From positions 46,231-110,230 of the forward strand of contig NZ_QYYD01000022.1 of NCBI RefSeq assembly GCF_003591005.1: DNA of 64,000 nt, written 5' to 3'. Positions 7,149 through 14,696 of this stretch are shown in pieces (position 1 is the stretch's first letter; each line of letters opens with the position of its first letter). The translations under genes were made by a program, and so were the position numbers. The notes under the pieces were generated by a model. That model was not told the DNA's origin. It saw only the letters and a program-made list of their open reading frames with translations, and searched no databases. The stretch is from Rhodopseudomonas palustris (GTDB lineage: Bacteria > Pseudomonadota > Alphaproteobacteria > Rhizobiales > Xanthobacteraceae).

Positions 7149-7192
7149 TGTGGAAAAGCCTTATCCACCGCATCCACAGACCCTGTGGATAG
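7149..7192. other. Cluster of four DnaA-box-like 9-mers
   Basis: Within 44 bases lie TGTGGAAAA (7149-7157), TTATCCACC (7161-7169), GCATCCACA (7170-7178) and TGTGGATAG (7184-7192). Compared with TTATCCACA or its complement, three differ by one base and one by two. They alternate in orientation. The cluster sits between the acidic gene and the Arc-like repressor gene of the integrated element. A replication origin of the element, or an autoregulatory region, is inferred; no AT-rich unwinding element is obvious next to it. Confidence 0.4.
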
Positions 7193-7212
7193 GAGGGACA
7201 ACGGGGATAACG

Positions 7213-7521
7213 CTATTGGGGCCTTGACAGGGGCTTGCGTTGTTTCTCGCGAATCCGACCCGCCGCCTCGACCAGCTTTGCGAGATCTTCCTGCATCCGA
7301 GCAAGCGTAGCCTCCAGCTGCGGAAAGGTCTCAACGTCTTCCGGCTTCACTGGCCATTGAGCAATGTGGATCGCCAGCGCCATGACGATCTGCGAGTTCA
7401 TGGAGCGCCCGTTCTGATCCGCCAGCTTCGCTAACATGTCCCGCATCCCGGGCGGCATGCGAAGTACGAATTGATCCGATCCCCTGCCGGCTTTCGTGGT
7501 TTTTGCGGCTTTCTTTGCCAT
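7213..7521 (-). CDS. Arc-family ribbon-helix-helix DNA-binding protein
   Basis: This is a 102-residue protein. After a basic Lys/Ala/Thr tail, the segment SDQFVLRMPPGMRDMLAKLADQNGRSMNSQIVMAL is a textbook Arc/MetJ ribbon-helix-helix: the QFVLRMP strand contacts the DNA major groove, and the R-SMNSQIV helix is the second helix of the fold. The remaining 50 residues form an acidic helix (ETFPQLEATLARMQEDLAKLVEAAGRIRE), probably a coiled-coil oligomerisation arm. Such repressors in integrative elements and phages often control the integrase or excision genes; here it diverges from the two small genes and the integrase, so binding in 7522-7658 or at the nearby repeats is plausible. The start could be the ATG at 7542 instead; neither has a strong ribosome binding site. 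Confidence 0.8.
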   Translation of the reverse strand: MAKKAAKTTKAGRGSDQFVLRMPPGMRDMLAKLADQNGRSMNSQIVMALAIHIAQWPVKPEDVETFPQLEATLARMQEDLAKLVEAAGRIREKQRKPLSRPQ

Positions 7522-7658
7522 AGTAGCACCGTGCGACTTCATTCTTGAGTCCGTGATATGACGGTGCTATAACATCCCCCAGAGAACAAATCACTTGCTG
7601 AATAGGGGGAGGGCCAGCAACCATGCGGTCCCCCCGGTCTCAATGACAGGTGAATGCG

Positions 7659-7826
7659 ATGCCCCGACGCCCTTCGAACGTAAACCAAGCTGACGTGCAG
7701 CGGATAATCCGCGCCTGCAAGCGGGAGCGGGTGCCGTTTCGCCTGACGCTTCAGCCGAATGGTGCGGCCGTATTCGAACCGGCTGAGTGCTTCGTCGAGC
7801 AGGCCGTCGAGGAGCGCGCCGCCTGA
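7659..7826 (+). CDS. Small protein upstream of integrase, unknown
   Basis: This is a 55-residue protein (MPRRPSNVNQADVQRIIRA...). AGGTG lies 7-11 bases upstream of the ATG. Its layout is a helix with Q-A-D-V-x-R-x-I-x-R-A followed by a beta hairpin (VPFRLTLQPNGAAVFEP), the same architecture as the next small protein (F-R-Q-A-D-V-T-K-A-L-K-A-A... EGKLVVIAG). The two may therefore be distant paralogues. I know such mini-proteins in front of integrases of Rhizobiales islands but not their function; a recombination directionality role is a guess. Its TGA overlaps the next ATG by one base (TGATG), so translation is coupled. Confidence 0.6.
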   Translation: MPRRPSNVNQADVQRIIRACKRERVPFRLTLQPNGAAVFEPAECFVEQAVEERAA

Positions 7827-8008
7827 TGTCCCGAGGAGCGCAGACATTCCGGCAGGCCGACGTCACCAAGGCGTTGAAGGCAGCAGCAGCGGCCGGGATT
7901 ACTGTGCAGCGTTTCGAGATCGACCGAGAAGGCAAGTTGGTCGTGATCGCCGGCCAGCCAGCCGACGTTGAGCCCGCAGGGCCGAACGAATGGGATTCCG
8001 TGCGGTGA
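7826..8008 (+). CDS. Small protein coupled to integrase, unknown
   Basis: This is a 60-residue protein (MSRGAQTFRQADVTKALKAAAAAGI...). It begins on the last base of the preceding gene's stop and ends 19 bases inside the integrase gene, so three genes are read as one translationally coupled unit. The fold prediction from sequence is one helix (QADVTKALKAAAAAG) and a two-stranded sheet (TVQRFEIDREGKLVVIAG), then a Pro/Gly tail. The size and position suit an accessory factor for the recombinase (for example an excisionase-type protein), but there is no helix-turn-helix I can point to. A longer frame to 7787 lacks a ribosome binding site. Confidence 0.6.
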   Translation: MSRGAQTFRQADVTKALKAAAAAGITVQRFEIDREGKLVVIAGQPADVEPAGPNEWDSVR

Positions 8009-9102
8009 AACGGAAGAACCCCAAGCACGTTCACGAATACACGGATCGTCACGGCAAGGCGCGGTACTACCTGCGACGGCCGGGCCTACCGAAGGTCGCG
8101 CTGTCGGGCCTTCCGTGGTCTCCCGAGTTCATGACCGCGTACGAGTCGGCAATGGCTGGCGAGGTTAGGCGGCCGCCGATCGGTGCAAGCCGAACACTTC
8201 CGGGAACAGTAAACGCCGCAATCGTCAGCTATTATCAGAGCGGCGCATTCGGTAGTCTCGCCGCGAGCACACGGCAGAGCCGCCGCGCAATCCTCGAGCG
8301 ATTCCGCGAGAAGTGCGGTCCGCTGCAGCTTAAAGCCATGCCGACGGCCGCCTTACAGCGGATCATGGATGGCTTCAGCCCGCTGGCTGCCCGCAACTGG
8401 AAAAAAGCTCTGCGGGGCTTCGTCGACCACTGCATCGCGAACCAATTCCTACAGCGTGATCCTCTCGCTGGCGTCAAGCTTGCGAAGACCAAGAAGTCCA
8501 GCGGCTTCCATACCTGGACGGTCGACGAGGTTGCGCAGTACAGGGCGCACCACGCATCCGGCACCAAGGCGCGGCTCGCAATGGAATTACTGCTGCAAAC
8601 AGGCCACGCCCGCGTCGACGTCGTCAGGATGGGACGTCAGCACACCAAGAGCGGCAAGCTTTCGATGCGTCGGCAGAAGACGGGCGTGCAGTTCGACATC
8701 CCGCTGCTGCCTGAATTGGTCTCAGAGCTCGACTTGCAGCCGAAGTCAGATCAACTCGCCTTTCTCACAAATGCGAAAGGCGAGCCCTTCACCCCGGCCG
8801 GCTTTGGTAACTGGTTTCGGTCGCGCTGCGATCAAGCAGGGCTGCCGCAGTGTTCGGCGCACGGACTGCGCAAAGCTGCAGCCGTGTACCACGCACTACA
8901 CGGTGCAACTGCGCCGGAACTGATGGCGTGGTTCGGCTGGAAAACGATCGGTGAAGCGCAGCGCTACATCGAGGAAGCGAACCGCATCAAGCTTGCTGAA
9001 AGCGCCGGTGCGAAGCTCATTTCCAGAACAGCTGTTGGCTCACCCGCTGACCCGGTGAGCCAAAACCAGACGCAAGCTATTGAAAAGGCGAAGGCCAGAT
9101 GA
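7990..9102 (+). CDS. int: Tyrosine recombinase / integrase of an integrative element
   Basis: This 370-residue site-specific recombinase joins and excises the element at a tRNA gene. Residues 70-165 form the core-binding SAM-like domain and 175-345 the catalytic domain. Catalytic residues visible: Arg208 (TGHARVDVVRM), a Lys near 230 (RRQKTG), His291-x-x-Arg294 (HGLRK) and the nucleophile Tyr326 (AQRYIEE). The second His position is Trp (FGWKT, W317), a substitution I have seen in this branch of integrases. It overlaps the upstream small gene by 19 bases. The stop codon lies 5 bases before the CCA end of tRNA-Arg on the opposite strand, the standard layout in which the integrase abuts the attachment site. 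The element must extend to the left of this gene. Confidence 0.9.
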   Translation: MGFRAVKRKNPKHVHEYTDRHGKARYYLRRPGLPKVALSGLPWSPEFMTAYESAMAGEVRRPPIGASRTLPGTVNAAIVSYYQSGAFGSLAASTRQSRRAILERFREKCGPLQLKAMPTAALQRIMDGFSPLAARNWKKALRGFVDHCIANQFLQRDPLAGVKLAKTKKSSGFHTWTVDEVAQYRAHHASGTKARLAMELLLQTGHARVDVVRMGRQHTKSGKLSMRRQKTGVQFDIPLLPELVSELDLQPKSDQLAFLTNAKGEPFTPAGFGNWFRSRCDQAGLPQCSAHGLRKAAAVYHALHGATAPELMAWFGWKTIGEAQRYIEEANRIKLAESAGAKLISRTAVGSPADPVSQNQTQAIEKAKAR

Positions 9103-9107
9103 GCAGG

Positions 9108-9184
9108 TGGCGATCCCAGCAGGATTCGAACCTGCAACCCGCGGAGTAGAAATCCGCTACTCTATCCAGTTGAGCTATGGGACC
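9108..9184 (-). tRNA. tRNA-Arg (anticodon TCT)
   Basis: There is a complete cloverleaf on the minus strand: acceptor GGTCCCA pairs with TGGGATC (one G-U), anticodon stem GCGGA/TCCGC around the loop with TCT, and a T arm with GGTTCGAATCC. Discriminator G and CCA are encoded (9108-9110). The 3' end faces the integrase gene 5 bases away, so the T-arm/acceptor segment (about 9108-9130) is the probable attachment site. I found no second copy of this segment in 1-9100, so the far att site should lie left of the window. Confidence 0.95.
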
Positions 9185-9482
9185 GTCGGGGATGCTTCTA
9201 GCACCGCGGATACAAAAAATCCGCTCCTGAGACAACACTCCGCACACCATATCCGAACCATTTGCCGCGATGCTGCGTCCAACCGGGGCAGCGCGTTGTA
9301 TTCCGCGCCGCTGCACGCGAAGATGCGAATCTGATGGAGTGGCGATCGACATCGGGCCGTCATGGCCTCGGACGCAGACCGGCAGGCCGGGCGCGTCGCG
9401 GGCCGTGCCATCAGCGCGTCATTTTACGGGCATTTTCTCCATTCTCGGAACGCGGCACTCGTTCGCGGCAGGGGAGTTCGAC
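9185..9482. other. Intergenic, tRNA-Arg to alpha-2-macroglobulin gene
   Basis: About 300 bases with no convincing gene. It should hold the divergent promoters of tRNA-Arg (minus) and of the alpha-2-macroglobulin/pbpC operon (plus). Confidence 0.4.
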
Positions 9483-12400
9483 ATGATCGGTTGGGTTCGC
9501 ACCATTGCGCTGTGCACGGCGCTGGCGCTCGGCAGCGCCTCCGCACTGGCCGCCGACAAGGCTTTCAAGCGGGACGATCTGGCGGATTCGGCGATCAAGC
9601 TGGAGGCGCAGATCAAGGGCGAGGCGGGGGCCGTTGCCAAGCCGGCGGCGAGCCTCAAGGCCGATGCCGATGCCGCGCTGCGGCGCGGGGATTACCGCAC
9701 GGGGCTGCAGATCATGGGACAGATCGCGGCGGTCGATCCCGCCGACGGCAGCAACTGGCTGCGGCTGGCCAAGACCGTATTCCAGATCAAGGCGCCAACC
9801 AGTTCCGAACAGACCTTCCTGCTCGAGCGCGCCTCGACCGCCGCCTACATCGCCTACCAGCGCGCCGGCAATGCCGGCGAGGAGGCCGACGCGCTCGCCG
9901 TACTCGGCCGGTCGATGGCCGACCGGCGGCTGTGGCGGCCGGCGCTCGATACGTTGCGAATGTCGCTCGATTTGCGCGAGGTCGCGGATGTCCGCGGGCG
10001 CTACGAGAAGCTGCGCGACGATCACGGCTTCCGGCTGCTCGATTATACCGTGGACTCCGACTCGGCGTCGCCGCGGGCGTGCTTCCAGTTCTCCGAGGAC
10101 CTCGCCAAGCGCACCGATTTCGCGCCGTATCTGGCGCTGGCCGGCACCGACAAGCCGGCGCTGACCTCGGAAGACAAGCAGCTCTGCGTCGAGGGGCTCA
10201 AGCATGGCGAGCGCTACAACATCAATCTGCGTGCCGGCCTGCCGTCGACCGTCAAGGAGACGCTGCCGAAATCGGCCGAGTTCAACATCTATGTGCGCGA
10301 CCGCAAGCCGCTGGTGCGGTTCACCGGCCGCGCCTATGTGCTGCCGCGCACCGGCCAGCGCGGCATTCCGCTGGTCAGCGTCAACACCCCGACCGCGTCG
10401 GTGCAGGTGTTCCGGATCGGCGATCGGAACTTGATCAATACCGTGGTCGACAGCGACTTCCAGCGTACGCTCAGCCGCTATCAGCTCGACGATCTCGCTA
10501 GCCAGCGCGGCGCGCAGGTGTGGTCGGGCGAACTCGACACCGCGCCGGCGGCGCTGAATGCCGACGTCACCACCGCGTTTGCGGTCGATCAGGTGCTCGG
10601 CGAATTACAGCCCGGCGTCTATGTGATGACGGCTGCGCCGAAGGCGCCGGTCGCCAACGCGGACGATGACGGCCAGCTCGCGACGCAGTGGTTCATCGTC
10701 TCCGATCTCGGCGTCACCGCGTTCTCGGGCAATGACGGCATCCACGTCTTCGTCAATTCGCTGGCTTCGACCGATCCGGTCGGCAAAGCCGAGGTGCGGC
10801 TGATCGCCCGCAACAACGAGATCCTCGCCAGCCGCAAGACCGACGAGGCCGGTCACGTGCTGTTCGAGGCCGGGCTGGCGCGGGGCGAGGGCGGCATGTC
10901 GCCGGCGCTGCTGACGGTGACCGGCGAGAAGGCCGACTATGCCTTCCTCAGCCTGAAGAGCAGCGCCTTCGACCTGTCCGACCGCGGCGTCTCCGGCCGC
11001 GCGGTGCCGGCCGGGGCCGACGCCTTCGTCTATGCCGAGCGCGGCGTGTATCGCTCCGGCGAGACCGTGCATCTCACCGCGCTGCTGCGCGACGGCCAGG
11101 GCAATGCGCTGGTCGGCGGGCCGATGACGCTGGTGGTCGAACGGCCGGACGGCGTCGAATACCGCCGCGCCGTCCTGTCCGACCAGGGCGCCGGCGGCCG
11201 CAGCCTCGACGTCGCGCTGAACTCGGCGGTGCCGACCGGCACCTGGCGGGTGCGCGCCTTCACCGATCCGAAGGGCGCCAGCATCGGCGACACCACATTC
11301 ATGGTCGAGGACTACGTCCCGGACCGGATCGAATTCGATATCTCCACCAAGGACAAACAGATCAAAGCTGATGCTCCTGTGGAACTGAAGGTCGACGGCC
11401 GCTTCCTGTATGGCGCCCCGGCCTTGGGCCTGGCGCTGGAAGGCGACCTGCTGGTCGCGCCGGCCGACGGGCGTGCCGGCTACCCGGGCTATCAGTTCGG
11501 CGTTGCCGACGAGGAGACCACCAGCAACGAGCGCACGCCGCTGGAGAATTTGCCGGAAGCGGACGCCAATGGCAGCGCGACGTTCTCGGTGAGCCTGCCG
11601 AAGCCGCCGTCCTCGACGCGGCCGCAGGAGGCGCAGATCTTCATCCGGATGCGGGAGGCCGGCGGCCGCGCCGTCGAGCGCAAGCTGGTGCTGCCGGTGG
11701 CGCCGTCGGCGCCGATGATCGGCGTCAAGCCGCTGTTCACCGAGAAGAACGTCGCCGAAGGCGACAACGCCAAGTTCGAGGTCGCCTTCGTGGCGCCGGA
11801 CGGCACCGCGCTGGCGCGCTCCGGCTTGCGCTACGAGCTGCTGAAGATCGAGTCGCATTACCAGTGGTACCGGCAGAATTCGTCGTGGGATTATGAGCCG
11901 GTGAAGTCGACCAAGCGCGTTGCCGACGGCGACGTGTCGGTTGCGCCAAGCAAGCCCGGCCAGCTGTCGTTCCAGCCCGAGACCGGCCGCTACCGGCTCG
12001 ACGTCAAGACCGCCGATGCTGACGGCCCGATCACCTCGGTGCAATTCGACGTCGGCTGGTATTCCGACGGCTCCGCCGACACGCCGGATCTGCTGGAGAC
12101 CTCGGTCGACAAGCCCGCCTACGCCTCCGGCGACACCATGACGGTGACCGTCAACGCGCGGACCGCGGGCCTGTTGACCGTCAACGTGCTCGGCGACCGG
12201 CTGCTGACAACGCAATCGGTGGCGGTCAAGCAGGGCTCCTCGCAGGTCAAGCTGCCGGTCGGCAAGGACTGGGGCACCGGCGCCTATGTGGTGACGACGC
12301 TGCGCCGCCCGCTCGACACCGAGGCGCAGCGGATGCCCGGACGCGCCATCGGCGTGCAGTGGGTGTCGATTGACAAGACCGCGCGCACGCTCGCGGTGAC

Positions 12401-14696
12401 GCTGTCGCCGCCGGCGCTGGTACGGCCCTCGACGACGCTGAAGCTGCCGGTGAAGCTTGGCGGTCTCAATCCGGGCGAGGACGCCAAGATCGTCGTCGCC
12501 GCGGTCGATGTCGGCATCCTCAATCTGACCGGCTATAAGCCGCCGGCGCCGGACGATTACTATCTCGGCCAGCGCCGCATGACGTCGGAGATCCGCGACC
12601 TTTACGGACAACTGATCGACGGCATGCAGGGCACCCGCGGCCAGATCCGCTCGGGCGGCGACGCCGCCGGCGCAGAGCTGCAGGGCAGTCCGCCGACGCA
12701 GAAGCCGATGGCGCTGTATTCCGGCATCGTCACTGTCGGGCCCGATGGCTCCGCCGAGATCAGCTTCGACATTCCGGACTTCGCCGGCACCGCGCGGGTG
12801 ATGGCGGTGGCGTGGACCGCCACCAAGGTCGGCCGCGCCACGACCGACGTCACCGTGCGCGACCCGGTGGTGCTGACCGCGACGCTGCCGCGCTTCCTGC
12901 GCAACGGCGATCGCGGCACGCTGGCGTTCGACCTCGACAATGTCGAAGGCGCGCCCGGCGACTACGCCATCACGGTCAGCGCGACCGGTCCGGTGAAGCT
13001 GTCGGGGGCGGCCTCGACAACGATGAAGCTCGCCGCCAAGCAGCGGGGCTCGGCGTCGTTAGCCATCGACGGCGGCGGCGCCGGCACCGCGGCGCTCGCC
13101 GTCGCGATCAGCGGGCCGAATGGCCTGTCATTGACCCGCAGCTACGCGCTCGACGTCCGCCCGGCCAACCAGACGTTGGCGCGACGGGCGGTCCGCACGC
13201 TCGCCAAGCAGGAGAGCCTGACGCTGACCGGCGACATGTTTGCCGATCTGGTGCCGGGCACCGGCAGCGTATCGCTGTCGGTCAGCCAGTCCACCGCGCT
13301 CGACGCCGCCACCATCCTGAAGGCGCTCGACCGCTATCCGTTCGGCTGCTCCGAGCAGATCACCAGCCGCGCGCTGCCGCTGCTCTACGTCAATGATCTC
13401 GCCGCCGGGGCACATCTGGCGATGGATGCGTCGGCCGACGAGCGCATCAAGGGCGCGATCGACCGGCTGCTGGCCCGCCAGGGCTCGAACGGCTCGTTCG
13501 GGCTGTGGTCGACCGGCGGCGACGACGCCTGGCTCGACGCCTATGTCACCGACTTTCTGACGCGGGCGCGCGAGAAGAACTTCGTGGTGCCGGACGTCGC
13601 GTTCCGCAGCGCGCTCGACCGCATCCGCAACGCGGTGGTGAACGCCGAGGAGCCGGAGAAGGACGGCGGCCGCAACCTTGCTTACGGTCTGTATGTGCTG
13701 GCCCGCAACGGCGTCGCGCCGATCGGCGACCTGCGCTATCTGGCCGACACAAAGCTCGACAAGCTGGCGACGCCGATCGCCAAGTCGCAGCTCGCGGCGG
13801 CGCTGGCGCTGGTCGGCGACCGCACCCGCGCAGAGCGGGTCTATGCGGCGGCGGCCGGCGATCTCGCGCCGAAGCCGGTGATCCAGTTCGGCCGGGTCGA
13901 TTACGGCTCGGCGCTGCGCGATGCCGCTGCGCTGGTGTCGCTCGCCAGCGAAGGTGGCGCACCGAAGGGGACGCTGACCACGGCCGTGCTGCGCGTCGAA
14001 GCGGCGCGGGGCCTGACGTCGTACACCTCGACGCAGGAGAATGCGTGGCTGGTCTTGGCAGCGCGGGCACTCGCCAAGGAGCCGATCAGCCTCGACCTCA
14101 ACGGCAGCGCGATCAAGACCGCGCTGTATCGCAGCTACAAGGCCGACGAGGTCCGCGTCGAGCCGCTGAAGATCGCCAATGCCGGCGACGCGCCGGTGCA
14201 GGCGGTGGTGACGGTCAGCGGCTCGCCGCTGACGCCGGAGCCGGCCGCCAGCAACGGCTTCAAGATCGAGCGCAGTTACTTCACGCTCGCCGGCGAGCCG
14301 GCCGACATCACCAAGGCCAAGCAGAACGACCGCTTCGCCGTGGTGCTGACGATCACCGAGGCCAAGCCGGAATACGCCCACGTGATGGTGGCGGACTATC
14401 TGCCCGCCGGCCTCGAGATCGACAACCCGCATCTGGTGTCGTCCGGCGATGCCGGCACGCTGGACTGGATCGAAAACGGCCAGGAGCCGGTCAACACCGA
14501 ATTCCGGGACGACCGCTTCACCGCGGCGATCGATCGCAAGGCCGAAGACAAGGCGGTGTTCACCGTCGCTTATGTGGTCCGCGCCGTGTCGCCCGGCAAA
14601 TACGTGCTGCCGCAGGCTTGCGTCGAGGACATGTACAACCCGTCGCGCTACGGCCGCACCGGCACCGGCACCGTCGAAGTGACGAAGGCGAAATGA
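9483..14696 (+). CDS. Bacterial alpha-2-macroglobulin (YfhM type) with thioester
   Basis: This 1737-residue periplasmic protease trap is related to eukaryotic alpha-2-macroglobulins. A protease that cuts the bait region triggers a conformational change and covalent capture through the thioester. The start at 9483 has GGGGAG 7 bases upstream. The signal peptide is MIGWVRTIALCTALALGSASALA without lipobox, unlike E. coli YfhM, which is a lipoprotein; this one seems soluble. A helical TPR-like region (about 50-190) follows, then the string of macroglobulin beta domains with the MG-type YVYAERGVYRSGETV block, and the alpha-helical thioester domain. The thioester motif C-S-E-Q is intact (Cys1289, in YPFGCSEQ). 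Its stop overlaps the pbpC start (ATGA), matching the known pairing with PBP1C in cell wall defence and repair. Confidence 0.93.
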   Translation: MIGWVRTIALCTALALGSASALAADKAFKRDDLADSAIKLEAQIKGEAGAVAKPAASLKADADAALRRGDYRTGLQIMGQIAAVDPADGSNWLRLAKTVFQIKAPTSSEQTFLLERASTAAYIAYQRAGNAGEEADALAVLGRSMADRRLWRPALDTLRMSLDLREVADVRGRYEKLRDDHGFRLLDYTVDSDSASPRACFQFSEDLAKRTDFAPYLALAGTDKPALTSEDKQLCVEGLKHGERYNINLRAGLPSTVKETLPKSAEFNIYVRDRKPLVRFTGRAYVLPRTGQRGIPLVSVNTPTASVQVFRIGDRNLINTVVDSDFQRTLSRYQLDDLASQRGAQVWSGELDTAPAALNADVTTAFAVDQVLGELQPGVYVMTAAPKAPVANADDDGQLATQWFIVSDLGVTAFSGNDGIHVFVNSLASTDPVGKAEVRLIARNNEILASRKTDEAGHVLFEAGLARGEGGMSPALLTVTGEKADYAFLSLKSSAFDLSDRGVSGRAVPAGADAFVYAERGVYRSGETVHLTALLRDGQGNALVGGPMTLVVERPDGVEYRRAVLSDQGAGGRSLDVALNSAVPTGTWRVRAFTDPKGASIGDTTFMVEDYVPDRIEFDISTKDKQIKADAPVELKVDGRFLYGAPALGLALEGDLLVAPADGRAGYPGYQFGVADEETTSNERTPLENLPEADANGSATFSVSLPKPPSSTRPQEAQIFIRMREAGGRAVERKLVLPVAPSAPMIGVKPLFTEKNVAEGDNAKFEVAFVAPDGTALARSGLRYELLKIESHYQWYRQNSSWDYEPVKSTKRVADGDVSVAPSKPGQLSFQPETGRYRLDVKTADADGPITSVQFDVGWYSDGSADTPDLLETSVDKPAYASGDTMTVTVNARTAGLLTVNVLGDRLLTTQSVAVKQGSSQVKLPVGKDWGTGAYVVTTLRRPLDTEAQRMPGRAIGVQWVSIDKTARTLAVTLSPPALVRPSTTLKLPVKLGGLNPGEDAKIVVAAVDVGILNLTGYKPPAPDDYYLGQRRMTSEIRDLYGQLIDGMQGTRGQIRSGGDAAGAELQGSPPTQKPMALYSGIVTVGPDGSAEISFDIPDFAGTARVMAVAWTATKVGRATTDVTVRDPVVLTATLPRFLRNGDRGTLAFDLDNVEGAPGDYAITVSATGPVKLSGAASTTMKLAAKQRGSASLAIDGGGAGTAALAVAISGPNGLSLTRSYALDVRPANQTLARRAVRTLAKQESLTLTGDMFADLVPGTGSVSLSVSQSTALDAATILKALDRYPFGCSEQITSRALPLLYVNDLAAGAHLAMDASADERIKGAIDRLLARQGSNGSFGLWSTGGDDAWLDAYVTDFLTRAREKNFVVPDVAFRSALDRIRNAVVNAEEPEKDGGRNLAYGLYVLARNGVAPIGDLRYLADTKLDKLATPIAKSQLAAALALVGDRTRAERVYAAAAGDLAPKPVIQFGRVDYGSALRDAAALVSLASEGGAPKGTLTTAVLRVEAARGLTSYTSTQENAWLVLAARALAKEPISLDLNGSAIKTALYRSYKADEVRVEPLKIANAGDAPVQAVVTVSGSPLTPEPAASNGFKIERSYFTLAGEPADITKAKQNDRFAVVLTITEAKPEYAHVMVADYLPAGLEIDNPHLVSSGDAGTLDWIENGQEPVNTEFRDDRFTAAIDRKAEDKAVFTVAYVVRAVSPGKYVLPQACVEDMYNPSRYGRTGTGTVEVTKAK

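Noticed and set aside
9108..9130. Second att copy within 1-9100
   Set aside because: I looked for the T-arm/acceptor sequence of tRNA-Arg in the left part and did not find it.
10605..12611. A 668-codon open frame on the minus strand within the macroglobulin gene
   Set aside because: It mirrors the codon positions of the real gene in GC-rich DNA, has a low-complexity Arg/His/Gly composition and no family features.
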